From positions 1 through 64,000 of the forward strand of contig NZ_JAAUWV010000009.1 of the NCBI RefSeq assembly GCF_014694405.1: a stretch of 64,000 nucleotides of DNA, in the 5' to 3' direction. Under the pieces are notes generated by a model. The model saw only the letters and a list, made by a program, of their open reading frames with translations. It was not told the DNA's origin and did no database searches. The position numbers and the translations under genes were made by a program. Origin of the DNA: Pseudoalteromonas sp. S16_S37 (GTDB lineage Bacteria; Pseudomonadota; Gammaproteobacteria; Enterobacterales; Alteromonadaceae). This document shows positions 27,337 through 36,768 of this stretch, in pieces (within the stretch, counting starts at the first letter, position 1; each line of letters begins with the position of its first letter).

Positions 27337-27695
27337 TCACAACAACCCAACGTAGGGCATATAGAATGGTTGTGTAAAATAAACGATAAAAGTGCCAATG
27401 CCAACATGATATTCGTCAACATCATGTCTGAATAGCTCAAACCCAAGCTCCGTGCGAAGTCTGCCGCGATTGGCGAAAAAATACTGATTCATATCATCAT
27501 ATCGGTGTAATTGACTCTGTTCATATAGTTTCAATATTGCGCTACCAGTAACTAGTTTAGAGACTGACGCGACCTGAAATAAGCTATTTTGTGTTGGCTT
27601 TTGCTGAGTGTCTAAATTTGCCTAGCCATATTGTTTAGAATAAACAACATCTCCATTTTGTTTAAAAACCAGCACGGATACACTCGGGTTATTAA
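27337..27695 (-). pseudogene. Fragment of a serine hydrolase (class C beta-lactamase-like), fused and interrupted
   Basis: Reading the minus strand in one frame from about 27695 gives SVSVLVFKQNGDVVYSKQYG, a TAG stop (27619-27621), then ANLDTQQKPTQNSLFQVASVSKLVTG and AILKLYEQSQLHRYDD. This is the N-terminal part of a class C beta-lactamase/serine hydrolase with its S-x-x-K motif (SVSK); the stop falls where these proteins usually have Tyr (YGYANLD). After about NQYF the similarity ends, and the frame continues (RTELGFELFRHDVDEYHVG, ending at 27337) as a third unrelated piece. Most of the enzyme, including later catalytic motifs, is missing. Confidence 0.65.
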
Positions 27696-27978
27696 GTAAC
27701 TGAGGCTGCAGCACAGCCACAAATAGCAATAAGCCAATAAGTCCTATTATGTTTAAAATAACAATTGATTTGGAGCGATAAAAAATGAATAAGAGTACAC
27801 CAAACAGCACTTCCCCTATACCTGCTGACTTTGTTATGTAATACGACACGCTATCAGAGAAGCCAAAGCTCTCGGTCATTAACCTCTCTAGTGGTGCGAT
27901 ATGGACTAGCTTTGGAAATATGCCATGCTATAGCCAACTAAAGCTGACCATATATCGTGCGATTTGAACAGACGACAC
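27690..27978 (-). pseudogene. Interrupted and truncated DoxX-like membrane protein gene
   Basis: From a GTG at 27978 (AAGGGA seven bases upstream) the frame reads SSVQIARYMVSFSWL, then TAG (27930-27928), then HGIFPKLVHIAPLERLM and on through SAGIGEVLFGVLLF and LNIIGLIGLLLFVAVLQPQLL. This matches the DoxX-like pattern WLYHG-x-x-PK with the stop in place of the Tyr. The C terminus is lost: after QPQLLNNP the frame runs straight into the beta-lactamase-like fragment. It is therefore a dead gene fused to another dead fragment. Confidence 0.65.
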
Positions 27979-28125
27979 TGAGTAATCCCTTTTTAATTGT
28001 TAAATTTGGACACTACGACTGGCCATAATGTGATTTGCCAGTATACCTTTTTCTTGAATCTTTTAGAATTGTCCTAGAAGAGCCAGCTCTGACCATCATA
28101 TAAATATACTCAAGCTTTAAACTTA

Positions 28126-28578
28126 CTAAACTAAGATATCGGCTAACAACCCCATATCGCTAATACCCGATTCTTTTAATGCCTCTTGCAACGATTGGGT
28201 GATACCCATCAATTGTATTTGCAGTTGCATTAGGGTGTCACTTTGTTGCTTTAATAAAGCGGCTTTGATTTCTTTGTCTAAATCATCCCGCGCTTTGAGT
28301 TGCTCAAGGCGCTCTTTTTGTTCTTTGATTTGTTCTTTTATTTTTTTGCGTTGTTCAACCAAAGCTTCAATATGAGCTGGGAGTGCAGGCTTATTATCGT
28401 CTTTTTTCTCATCACTATTGAGTGTGTTGAGCTTTTTCATTGCCTCTGGAGTCATGCGCAGTGTGGGTACTGTGTAGTCTTTAGGTTCGTTATCAGCAGA
28501 TTGGCTTTTAGGCTTATCCGGCATGATCGGTTGGTGCATTGTAAGTGTGGTTTTCACAAGGGCCTCGATAATATCCAT
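28126..28578 (-). CDS. Hypothetical coiled-coil protein
   Basis: 150 residues, no signal or membrane segment. The N-terminal 60 residues are polar and probably disordered (PDKPKSQSADNEPKD); residues 65-125 form a strong charged coiled coil (EQRKKIKEQIKEQKERLEQLKARDDLDKEIK), and the tail ends ESGISDMGLLADILV. I do not recognise the family. It stands alone in a region with degraded genes. The codon pattern and protein-like composition support a real gene. Confidence 0.6.
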   Translation of the reverse strand: MDIIEALVKTTLTMHQPIMPDKPKSQSADNEPKDYTVPTLRMTPEAMKKLNTLNSDEKKDDNKPALPAHIEALVEQRKKIKEQIKEQKERLEQLKARDDLDKEIKAALLKQQSDTLMQLQIQLMGITQSLQEALKESGISDMGLLADILV

Positions 28579-28765
28579 ATTCTAATAAGTTTTTATCGGC
28601 TCTTAATTGCAAAGCTTGATATCAGTTTTATTTAAATAGAGGGTATTGAAATAGAGCGGCATCCTTTCCGCTGCAAGTGCTTGGGATCTATGGAACTAAT
28701 GTAACTGTAGTTGGCCTGCAAAATGGTTGTTTACTGCATAGTTATCGCAAAAATAAGGATGCAGG

Positions 28766-29080
28766 TTAGTTATTAATTGCATACTTTTGAGCCAATAAAA
28801 CTTGGCTATTGTGTAAAGCACGCTTAATGGCCTGTAGCATGTTATTACCTTTTGCTTTGAGCCTAATACTGGGTAGCCCAGGTAAGTGTAGATGTATGCG
28901 ACATTGTTTGAGCACTCCATGCCCACGAGACTCAATATCATCAATATGCAGCTCAACACTACGAATATTTAACGCATATTTGTGTAGTTGGGCGGTTACC
29001 AGTTTTGACAGTTTTACCTTCATCAATGCTGTGACGGTTTTGTCTTTTATCGATAACTTAAGTTTCATTGTTTGGCTCAC
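28766..29080 (-). CDS. Small HPF/RaiA-like (ribosome-associated) protein
   Basis: 104 residues from GTG 29080; an ATG at 29068 four codons later is an alternative and neither has a clear ribosome site. The pattern VTAQLHKYALNIRSVELHIDDIESRGHGVLKQCRIHLHLPG followed by AIKRALHNSQVLLAQ resembles the S30AE/hibernation-promoting-factor fold (beta strand with HIDDI, Cys-containing strand, final helix). Family members bind the 30S decoding region in resting cells. The match is by pattern only, so a relative without ribosome binding is possible. It is divergent from the NhaR-like gene. Confidence 0.55.
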   Translation of the reverse strand: MSQTMKLKLSIKDKTVTALMKVKLSKLVTAQLHKYALNIRSVELHIDDIESRGHGVLKQCRIHLHLPGLPSIRLKAKGNNMLQAIKRALHNSQVLLAQKYAINN

Positions 29081-29192
29081 ATAAACATTTAATCAATTTG
29101 TCGCACCTCAATTGCAGGCACAGGATAAATCTACTAAGGTATAAAAAAAGAAAAAAGCTGATTATTTCTTACTTATTGGTAGGTATTAACGA

Positions 29193-30086
29193 ATGATAAC
29201 CAACATTAACTACAACCACTTGTATTACTTTTGGCAAGTTAGCCGTCACGGCAGTATTGCTGCAGCCAGCAAGGTGCTGCATCTAACGCCGCAAACTGTC
29301 AGCGCGCAAATAACGAGTCTTGAGCAGCGTTTGGGAAAGTCGTTATTTTTGCGCGAAGGCCGTGGTTTACGTTTAACGGAGTTTGGGCAGATCACTCAGC
29401 AATATGCCGACGATATGTTTACCATCGCGAATGAGTGGTTGGAGACGACACAAGGGGATATCAGTGCGTTGTCACGTACTCTAAAAGTGGGTGTATCTGA
29501 TGCCTTGCCAAAGTCTTTGGTGTCTAAGTGGCTGGCTCCACTTATTGAAAACGAACGCATCGCTAATTTACAGTGTATTGATGGTCAGCAAGCAGAGCTT
29601 TTGGCACAAATGGCGACCCACAAACTGGACTTGGTATTGGCTGACAAACCTCTAGATAGCAGCTTACCATTTAAAGTGTTTTGCCATGAAATAGGTAAAA
29701 GTCAGCTTGGCTTTTTTGGCGCTAAAGACTGGCAGTATAAATTGCAATCTAACTACCCGAAAACGCTCAGCGAGGTGCCCGTTGTGTTACCTGCTAAATC
29801 AAGCCCTGTTACCAGTGCCATACACTATTGGTTAGATGAGTTAGAGATTGAAATCAGTATTGCAGGTCATGTTGATGACAGTGCGTTAATGATCGCACTA
29901 GGTCAGCAAGGGTTTGGTTTATTCCCCGCGCCGCTCTCAGTTAAAGACGAAATTGAGCGCAATCGAGATGTGAGCTTTATTGGCCCGATTGAAAACGTAT
30001 ATCAGCACTATTATGCGTTTACCCCTGATAGACTGATCAAAGACTCCATCTATTCAGAGTTTGTACGTTATGCACAAAGTGCATAA
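29193..30086 (+). CDS. nhaR: LysR-family regulator, NhaR-like
   Basis: 297 residues. The N-terminal winged helix reads INYNHLYYFWQVSRHGSIAAASKVLHLTPQTVSAQITSLEQ, which is very close in wording to E. coli NhaR; the substrate-binding-like effector domain fills the rest. NhaR activates the sodium/proton antiporter gene nhaA in response to Na+. No nhaA is adjacent here, so the target must be elsewhere. Its stop is two bases from the convergent stop of the next gene. Confidence 0.87.
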   Translation: MITNINYNHLYYFWQVSRHGSIAAASKVLHLTPQTVSAQITSLEQRLGKSLFLREGRGLRLTEFGQITQQYADDMFTIANEWLETTQGDISALSRTLKVGVSDALPKSLVSKWLAPLIENERIANLQCIDGQQAELLAQMATHKLDLVLADKPLDSSLPFKVFCHEIGKSQLGFFGAKDWQYKLQSNYPKTLSEVPVVLPAKSSPVTSAIHYWLDELEIEISIAGHVDDSALMIALGQQGFGLFPAPLSVKDEIERNRDVSFIGPIENVYQHYYAFTPDRLIKDSIYSEFVRYAQSA

Positions 30087-30088
30087 TT

Positions 30089-31273
30089 TTACATAGCGGC
30101 TTTAAACTTAATGGTAAGTATGTACTCACCATCCCATAAAGTCGCATTTTGATGCCAGTTTAGCCGCTGGCATATTTGTTTTATTAGTATGCTACCCAGC
30201 CCCACACCTGATGTACTCTTATCATCTTCAGCAATAGGGTTTTTTAACAGTAGTGTGTTATCGCTCAAGGTTATCGTTAATGATGGCGCACCGTGTTGCT
30301 GTGCATTCTCGATGGCTTGGGTGAGCAGCAGCTCAAATAGCTCAGGGTGTATTGGCTTGATAACTTCAAAGGCACTGAGGTTGAGTTCAATTGGTTGTGC
30401 TGGCGTTTGTAATTTTTGTACTACACGCTTGATCACCCCTCTTAAGTCGAGTTGTTGTGTGGCTAAATTATCTTGTTGCCACAAAGCCAATACCGCATTG
30501 CTGGTTGATGTCAGGCGATGTTGTGACAACGCTAAGCTATGTAGTACCTCAGCTGCTTCAACGGGTAAATCATCAAGCTGCTGTAGGCGTGAGATACCGT
30601 GTTGGATCTGAGTCAGAGGTGTGCGTACTTCGTGACTTAAATATGCCGACACCAAGCGCTCTTTTTGTTGGGCGAAATGTTCGGCTTGGCGAGCGATATT
30701 GAGCGCTTTGAAAAATGCGCTTAGTTCTTGAAATTTGCTTTGCTCGTCAGGGGGGGTGTTAGTGTTTACAAACTCCGTTAATGAATTGATTTCACTGCGT
30801 ATTTTTAACGCGCTGCGGACCACAATGTAGAGAATAGGAATGCTTAACAGCACCAGTAAGAGCAGGAGCCATGGCATGATGGGCAAAGTGTCTTGTTTGT
30901 CGAAAAAGTGCAAGATAAATATTGGTATCGCGTTAGAGGATGCCGGTTGCCACGGTAATACATAAATGTCGTCTAGCGTGTCACTGACTAAGCTCACTTG
31001 GTTCAGTGGTAGCAAGCCCGCTCGCCAAGCTTGTTGTATTGCTAAGGGTAAGTCGCTTTGCTGTTGCGTAATCAGTTTAAAATCATCACTGATTGGTAGC
31101 TTAACTTGCTGCTTCTCCACAAGCTGAGCATCGTAGTATAAATAGTATTCAGCACTATCATCTAGCGCAAACTCATAACCGTATTTTGCGACGCTTATCC
31201 AGCATGCCATCAGCAATAACATCAGCAGGATAATGCGAATACTTAAGTAACGGATAATAGACGTGTCACTCAT
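30089..31273 (-). CDS. Sensor histidine kinase
   Basis: 394 residues with two membrane segments (about residues 12-28 and 133-155), a periplasmic domain of about 105 residues, a dimerisation helix with SHEVRTPLTQIQHG, and an HATPase domain (QAIENAQQHGAP, SGVGLGSILIKQI). The HATPase domain is short and lacks a clear DxGxG wording. It overlaps the response regulator stop by eight bases (ATGAGTGA), so the two are translationally coupled. Signal unknown. Confidence 0.87.
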   Translation of the reverse strand: MSDTSIIRYLSIRIILLMLLLMACWISVAKYGYEFALDDSAEYYLYYDAQLVEKQQVKLPISDDFKLITQQQSDLPLAIQQAWRAGLLPLNQVSLVSDTLDDIYVLPWQPASSNAIPIFILHFFDKQDTLPIMPWLLLLLVLLSIPILYIVVRSALKIRSEINSLTEFVNTNTPPDEQSKFQELSAFFKALNIARQAEHFAQQKERLVSAYLSHEVRTPLTQIQHGISRLQQLDDLPVEAAEVLHSLALSQHRLTSTSNAVLALWQQDNLATQQLDLRGVIKRVVQKLQTPAQPIELNLSAFEVIKPIHPELFELLLTQAIENAQQHGAPSLTITLSDNTLLLKNPIAEDDKSTSGVGLGSILIKQICQRLNWHQNATLWDGEYILTIKFKAAM

Positions 31274-31943
31274 CAGTGTTTTCCCGCCTTAGAACAAGCC
31301 CTTGTTTTTTTAGTGTGTGCAGCAAAGGCGTTTCATGTTCGTGGCTTAAGTTGCTGCGTAAACGTGTTAATAGCGATTTATACATGTTGTTATTTGAGTC
31401 TTGATCGGGCCATATGGTGTTGATAATAGTGGCCTTATCTACCGGGTTTGGATAATGCTCAATGAGCAATGCAAGCAATTGCCACTGTTGGGGGGAAAGC
31501 ACAATGACTCGCTGCGCTCGAGTGATGATTTTAGCGCTTAGGTCTACACTCAGCGAGTCCAATTCAAAGCGTTTGTTGGTTTTCGGTGTTGCTTTATTGG
31601 CTAACAGTTTAATACGCACTGCAAGTTCCTCCAGCGCAAAAGGCTTGGTTAAGTAATCCAATGCGCCAAATGAAAAAGCGGTGAGTTTGTCGGCTAACGT
31701 GTCACGTGCGCTGAGAAATAAAATTGGCTCGCTGCGAGTATGTTGCCACTGCTGTGCCAGACTCAAACCATCGCCATCGGGTAAATTTATGTCTAGAACG
31801 ATGGCATCATAGCGTTGTTGCTCACTAATTGATTTAGCTTGCATAACCGTGCTGGCGTAGTCGACTTCAATGCCCTCTTTGGCTAAGAAGTCGATGCTGT
31901 GAGCTGCTAAAAGCGTATCATCTTCTACCAGTAAAATAATCAT
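31266..31943 (-). CDS. OmpR-family response regulator
   Basis: 225 residues. Receiver with acidic pair in ILLVEDDTLL, phospho-acceptor Asp in AIVLDINLPDGDG, and Lys in YLTKPFALEEL; winged-helix DNA-binding domain from about residue 125 with LSPQQWQLLALLIEHYPNPVDKATIINTIW. It is first of a two-gene operon with the overlapping kinase. The divergent neighbour is an exported amidohydrolase, 71 bases away, a possible target. Confidence 0.88.
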   Translation of the reverse strand: MIILLVEDDTLLAAHSIDFLAKEGIEVDYASTVMQAKSISEQQRYDAIVLDINLPDGDGLSLAQQWQHTRSEPILFLSARDTLADKLTAFSFGALDYLTKPFALEELAVRIKLLANKATPKTNKRFELDSLSVDLSAKIITRAQRVIVLSPQQWQLLALLIEHYPNPVDKATIINTIWPDQDSNNNMYKSLLTRLRSNLSHEHETPLLHTLKKQGLVLRRENTDE

Positions 31944-32014
31944 CGGGTGCCTATACTGTTACCTTACGGTTACCTCTGTCTTGATAGTGTAGTGCTAATA
32001 CTAAGGAGTCAACT

Positions 32015-33733
32015 ATGAGTCGTTCTATTATGTTATTTTCTACCACACTGCTGTCACTGAGCTGCGCGTTATCTGGATGCACAGACAACACCCCTGCACT
32101 ATCACAAAACGCTCACACTGCGCCTAACCAAGTGCCTGCGAGCAAAGTATTTGTAAATGCTCAAGTTTACACTGTTGATAGTAAGCAACCATGGGCACAA
32201 GCCGTTGCTATTCAGGGTAATAAAATTGTGTTTGTTGGCAATGATGATAAAGCTAAAAGTTACATCGATGACAATACACAAGTAATCGATTTAAAAGGCA
32301 AAATGCTGCTTCCAGGTTTCCATGATGTACATATTCACCCGTTGGAGTCAGCATCAGAGGTAACGCAAGTCACCCTGCCGAGCTATGCCAGCGAGCAAGA
32401 ATACATGGATATTCTTTATGAGGCCAATTTACAGCACCCTGGTAGTGGTTGGTTAATCGGTTATGGCCACGAGATTGCAACCTTGCTGGAAATGCCAAGC
32501 TCGCCGTTGTCGGTACTGAACGAAGCAATCCCAGATCGCCCCGTGATCATTATGGAACAAACTTCTCACTCGATGTGGGTTAACAGTAAGGCTTTAGCGC
32601 TTGCTGGTATCACGCAACAGAGCGCTGACCCAATTGGTGGTGTACTTGGGCGTGATGAGCAAGGTTATCTTAATGGGATTTTGTACGACAACGCCGGTAA
32701 TCAGGTTATGGAGCTGGCCATGCGCTCGCGCCCAGATGCCTCTGAGCAAGACTATTGGGGGTTAATTGAGTACACGATGCCCGAGCTAAATAAAGTGGGT
32801 ATCACTTCAATAAGTGATGCGCGTACTTATTGGCAACGCGGTCACTTACAGACGTGGCAGCGCGTGGCAGATGAAGATAAGCTGACACTACGCGTGAGCC
32901 TAGGTTTGTGGGCATATCCTCAAATGAGCGACGAAAAGCAACTAGCCAGCTTAAAAGCCATGTTCAGCCGCCCTACTGACAGCTTATTAAAAGTAGATCA
33001 GGTGAAGTTTTATATGGATGGCATTTTGGTCAACAGTACCGCGGCAATGCATGAACCTTACAACGTTGATTGGTTGAATCTGTACGGCAACAGAGGGCTT
33101 AACTACTTTACCCAAGCGCGTTTAGAGAAATATATCAAAGCGCTTGAACCCGTTGGTTTTGATTTTAATATTCATGGTATTGGTGATAGAGGCATTCATG
33201 AAGCACTTAATGCCGTTGAAAATGCCTCAAACGGTGCGGCTCGACATCGCATCACCCACTTAGAAGTGGTTGACCCTGACGACTTCTCGCGTTTTGCTAA
33301 GTTGAATGTGATTGCTGATGCACAAGTGGCTGGTGAGTTTAGCCAACCATCCCACTGGCCTGAGAATATCCCGCTTATTGGTGCACAGCGCTCGCAAGAT
33401 TTAGTGCCTATTAAGAGCTTACAAAATGCCAATGCCACGCTAACGTTAAGTAGTGATTGGAATGTGAGTACATTCAATCCATTCGTGGGGATAAGCCATG
33501 CTATCTCGCGGGCGCCACAAAACATTACTTTGGCGCAGGCAATTGCGGCATATACCATTAATGGTGCCTATGCGATGCGCCAAGAGCAATTAGTGGGTAG
33601 TATTGAAGTGGGTAAACGAGCAGATTTCGTGGTGCTCGATAAAAACCTATTTGAACTTAGTGCTGAACAAATAAAGCAGACGAAGGTTGTTATGACGCTG
33701 CTTGATGGTGAAGTGATCTATCAAGCTAATTAG
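32015..33733 (+). CDS. Amidohydrolase family 3 lipoprotein, YtcJ-like
   Basis: 572 residues with a lipoprotein signal (lipobox LSGC). The metallo-hydrolase landmarks are: VDSKQPWAQAVAIQGNKIVFVG, the metal-binding H-x-H in PGFHDVHIHPLE, FDFNIHGIGDRGIHEALN, THLEVV, and the late LSSDWNVSTFNPF. The family (YtcJ-type) hydrolyses amide-like bonds; the substrate is unknown and an extracytoplasmic site is implied by the signal. AAGGAG precedes the ATG. Divergent from the two-component operon. Confidence 0.9.
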   Translation: MSRSIMLFSTTLLSLSCALSGCTDNTPALSQNAHTAPNQVPASKVFVNAQVYTVDSKQPWAQAVAIQGNKIVFVGNDDKAKSYIDDNTQVIDLKGKMLLPGFHDVHIHPLESASEVTQVTLPSYASEQEYMDILYEANLQHPGSGWLIGYGHEIATLLEMPSSPLSVLNEAIPDRPVIIMEQTSHSMWVNSKALALAGITQQSADPIGGVLGRDEQGYLNGILYDNAGNQVMELAMRSRPDASEQDYWGLIEYTMPELNKVGITSISDARTYWQRGHLQTWQRVADEDKLTLRVSLGLWAYPQMSDEKQLASLKAMFSRPTDSLLKVDQVKFYMDGILVNSTAAMHEPYNVDWLNLYGNRGLNYFTQARLEKYIKALEPVGFDFNIHGIGDRGIHEALNAVENASNGAARHRITHLEVVDPDDFSRFAKLNVIADAQVAGEFSQPSHWPENIPLIGAQRSQDLVPIKSLQNANATLTLSSDWNVSTFNPFVGISHAISRAPQNITLAQAIAAYTINGAYAMRQEQLVGSIEVGKRADFVVLDKNLFELSAEQIKQTKVVMTLLDGEVIYQAN

Positions 33734-33748
33734 CGCATTTAACCCTTC

Positions 33749-33785
33749 TGGCATCACTAGCCGCTTTGCATGTGGTGCCACATTT
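33749..33785 (+). terminator. Hairpin after the amidohydrolase gene
   Basis: TGGCATCAC (33749-33757) pairs with GTGGTGCCA (33772-33780), one G-T pair, then CATTT. The T run is short. Confidence 0.5.
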
Positions 33786-33831
33786 GAAATGCGCGTACAA
33801 TAACGCGCTTGTTTACTCCTAGTTTTTTATT

Positions 33832-34767
33832 ATGACACCATCAGCCCTGCCTTTACTTGATCAACACCTTCGTCAAATTGATAGCTTTCCTTCGCAAGTG
33901 AGGCGGCTTTTCCATGGCCGAGGCCAATGCTTTGCTGGTCTTGAGCATATTACAGTGGATTGGCTTGGTGGGCAGATCCTCATTTCATTGTTTAAAGAGC
34001 CTGAGGCTGAGTTTATCCCAGCGTTATGTGAATTGGTTGAAAGTTGGCAAGCCACCCCGCTTTGGCAAAATAACGTCAGGAGTGTGTTATTACACCATCG
34101 TAGTCGTCCTGATTGCGAGTTGCAGGTGTTGTCGGGCACTTTCAGCGCGCAGCAGACGGTAGTTGAAAACGACCTGACCTTTTTGCTGGACTTAGGTAAT
34201 AAACAAAATAACGGTTTGTTTTTGGATATGCGATATGGCCGCAGCTGGGTTAAATCGAATGCGCAAAATAAAAACGTGCTGAATTTGTTTGCTTATACCT
34301 GTGGTTTTTCGGTTGCTGCTATTGCTGGTGGCGCTAAGCAGGTGGTAAATCTTGATATGGCCAAAGCGGCGTTGAGCAAAGGCCGTGAAAACCACAGAGC
34401 CAATGAGCACGATCTCAGTAAGGTTAAATTTCTCGGTCATGAATTATTTAAATCTTGGGGTAAAGTGCGTAAGTTTGGGCCATATGATCTGGTGATCATC
34501 GATCCCCCGTCATTTCAAAAAGGCAGTTTTGCTTTAACCAAAGACTACAAAAAAATTCTGCGTCGCCTACCTGAGCTGTTAAGCGAACAAGCTCGGGTAC
34601 TTGCTTGTGTGAATGACCCAAGCGTTGACTCACAATTTTTAATCGACGAAATGGCTCAGCAAGCGCCCGAGATGATATTTGTTGAGCGCTTGGACAACCC
34701 GCCCGAGTTTAAAGATATAAACCCAGAGGCGAGCTTAAAGAGTTTACTATTTAAACGAGGCGCTTAA
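33832..34767 (+). CDS. Class I SAM-dependent methyltransferase, RlmI/RlmK-like
   Basis: 311 residues. The Rossmann methyltransferase core lies in the second half: VLNLFAYTCGFSVAAIAGGAKQVVNLDMAKAAL, then DLVIIDPPSFQKGSFALTKDYKKILRRLPELL. The DPPSFQKG motif with K-D-Y-x-K is typical of the RlmI/RlmK C-terminal type (PF10672) that methylates large-subunit rRNA. There is no N-terminal PUA domain of RlmI length, so the exact substrate is open. Single gene, convergent with the next. Confidence 0.87.
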   Translation: MTPSALPLLDQHLRQIDSFPSQVRRLFHGRGQCFAGLEHITVDWLGGQILISLFKEPEAEFIPALCELVESWQATPLWQNNVRSVLLHHRSRPDCELQVLSGTFSAQQTVVENDLTFLLDLGNKQNNGLFLDMRYGRSWVKSNAQNKNVLNLFAYTCGFSVAAIAGGAKQVVNLDMAKAALSKGRENHRANEHDLSKVKFLGHELFKSWGKVRKFGPYDLVIIDPPSFQKGSFALTKDYKKILRRLPELLSEQARVLACVNDPSVDSQFLIDEMAQQAPEMIFVERLDNPPEFKDINPEASLKSLLFKRGA

Positions 34768-34768
34768 G

Positions 34769-35746
34769 TTAAGCGCGTTGTTTGATAGCTTTGGCTAGAT
34801 TATCAAGCGCCTCGCCAAAGGAGACTTGACCGTTGATATAGGGCAGCCAGTAGCGCTCTAGCTCCGCCAAATAGTCCCAACGACCTTGATATAAGTGTTT
34901 CTCATTAGCATAAGGTCGGTAGTCTGGGTTTTCTTTTACTATCGCTTGACGCGTGACCTCTCCTACCGTGTAAAACAATATTGGGTGCCAAATACGGCCA
35001 TGCTCTGCTATCCCCTGATCTACAAAAGCTTGCTCAATACTGTTTTTTAAACGCTCATTATTAAAAAAAGGCACATGACTCAATTCATGGAAAAGTAGCT
35101 CTAACGCATACCAATCACGATAATTTGGCTGGAACGAATTAATATGCGTGACAAAACTTCGAGCAGAAGTAAACGCGCCTTCACGCGTAAATGGCCGAGC
35201 GTGTGCATAAACGAAATGTGTTGGTGCGCTGACCAACTCTCCCAATAGTAAGTCGCTAAGCCTTTGATATACCCCTTCACCGTAATGTGTCAGTTTGCTT
35301 TGCAAATTAACGCGCCATTGCTGATTTTGTTGGCAATGCCGCGGCCAAATATGCTCTTTATATAAGCCTACAGAGGCAAAATAAGATTTGCTCAGTGAAG
35401 TTGTCTTTACTTCTGCCAGCGGTTTACCCTGATTAAACCCATCAGTCATTAGTCCAAAGTCATTGTTGTTAAACAGCGGGTGAAAGTACTTTTGCTTGGT
35501 GTAGTTTTGGTATTGAGCGATAGAATTTTTTAACGTTTGTTTGTCTGTGTCAGATATAGACGAGTCAGACATGACTAGCTCTAAGCTCTCGGAATTTTTC
35601 GCTGAATAAGTCAAAAAACTATGCAAGTTTGCTTCTGGACTGTTGATAAAGGTTATGTTTTTCCAATTGGCTGGCGTGAGATCACAATTCATTGCTGATA
35701 CGCTAAAAGCACAAAAAGCCATGACAGTGAGAGATGTACTACGCAT
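34769..35746 (-). CDS. Exported putative zinc metallopeptidase
   Basis: 325 residues with a short signal peptide (SLTVMAFCAFSVSA). The only clear motif is HELSH (about residues 220-224) in ALELLFHELSHVPFF, the HExxH zinc-binding motif; a candidate third ligand is in the downstream GIAEHGRIWHPILFYTVGE segment. I do not recognise a named family. It converges on the methyltransferase gene with a one-base gap. Enzymatic activity is inferred from the motif only. Confidence 0.7.
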   Translation of the reverse strand: MRSTSLTVMAFCAFSVSAMNCDLTPANWKNITFINSPEANLHSFLTYSAKNSESLELVMSDSSISDTDKQTLKNSIAQYQNYTKQKYFHPLFNNNDFGLMTDGFNQGKPLAEVKTTSLSKSYFASVGLYKEHIWPRHCQQNQQWRVNLQSKLTHYGEGVYQRLSDLLLGELVSAPTHFVYAHARPFTREGAFTSARSFVTHINSFQPNYRDWYALELLFHELSHVPFFNNERLKNSIEQAFVDQGIAEHGRIWHPILFYTVGEVTRQAIVKENPDYRPYANEKHLYQGRWDYLAELERYWLPYINGQVSFGEALDNLAKAIKQRA

Positions 35747-35915
35747 GGTGATATGTATTTCTCTGTTGTTTTTTCTTCATCATAACTTGCAGTTAAATTG
35801 GGCACAAGTCAGAGGTTTGTTCGTTTTTATAGAATGCTAATGGCGAAAATTGCTAATTTTTGTTCTTTTTTGTTCTGGTAAAGTTGTGTCATTAGCTATT
35901 TTTCGGAGCAAAGAA

Positions 35916-36755
35916 ATGAAAGTAATTCGTAGCCAAAAAGCCTATGCGACCAAAGACGGCGCGGGTGTGCGCATTAACCGCATCGCTGGGTTTGATGGCA
36001 AAAGCTTAGATCCTTATTTGATGATTGATGAGCTAAAATCAGACGACGAAAGCGACTACATGGGCGGATTTCCGCCACATCCTCACAGGGGCATTGAAAC
36101 CTTTACCTATATTCGCAAAGGTGGGTTTGAACACCAAGATCAAATGGGTAACAAGAAAGCCATTCGCAGCGGTGATGTGCAGTGGATGAGTACAGGTCGA
36201 GGAGTTGTACACAGTGAAATGCCTTTGGTCGATGAAGATAATGGGATGCACGGTTTTCAAATTTGGTTGAACATGCCAGCCAAAGAAAAAATGCGGCCAC
36301 CACAATATCAGGATTCGGTGGATACGGGCGTGCCTAAGTTAGTTAACTCTGAGCAAGTTGAATTACGAGCTCTAGCAGGCAACTGGTTGATGGACACTCA
36401 ATCCATCGCGGGGGCTATCCAAGGACTTGCGGGTAATGGTGCGATTGCCGATGTCATATTGCCAAAGCATACTAAAACGGTATTGGATGTATCTGCGCAT
36501 GAAAAAGTGCTGATCTATATTCACAGCGGTCAACTAGCAGACTCTGCGTTTGTTGCGGGCAATTTACTTGAAGTGTCACCTAGCGAACCCTTGGTATTGG
36601 CAGCTTCTGCAAATGGTTTAGGCGCGCTGGTACTGGCAGGTCAACCTATCAATGAAGAAATCGCGCATATGGGGCCCTTTGTTATGAATACTCAAGAGCA
36701 GCTGCGTGAAGCTGTGAGAGATTATCAGTTGGGTAAATTTGGCGATATTGTTTAG
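35916..36755 (+). CDS. Pirin family protein
   Basis: I choose ATG 35916, with CGGAG seven bases upstream, giving 279 residues; an upstream in-frame ATG at 35850 would add a poorly conserved stretch. Pirin motifs: PHPHRGIETFTYI (metal-binding histidines), GDVQWMSTGRGVVHSE and FQIWLNMP in the N-terminal cupin. Some bacterial pirins act as quercetinase or regulate metabolic enzymes. The next gene (a glutathionyl-hydroquinone reductase) starts 13 bases later, so the two form an operon. Confidence 0.92.
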   Translation: MKVIRSQKAYATKDGAGVRINRIAGFDGKSLDPYLMIDELKSDDESDYMGGFPPHPHRGIETFTYIRKGGFEHQDQMGNKKAIRSGDVQWMSTGRGVVHSEMPLVDEDNGMHGFQIWLNMPAKEKMRPPQYQDSVDTGVPKLVNSEQVELRALAGNWLMDTQSIAGAIQGLAGNGAIADVILPKHTKTVLDVSAHEKVLIYIHSGQLADSAFVAGNLLEVSPSEPLVLAASANGLGALVLAGQPINEEIAHMGPFVMNTQEQLREAVRDYQLGKFGDIV

Positions 36756-36768
36756 TTAGGAGGATGAA

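Noticed and set aside
28300-28635. 111-codon frame antisense to the coiled-coil protein gene
   Set aside because: Phe/Cys-rich translation of the complement of a Lys/Glu/Gln-rich coiled coil; an expected shadow.
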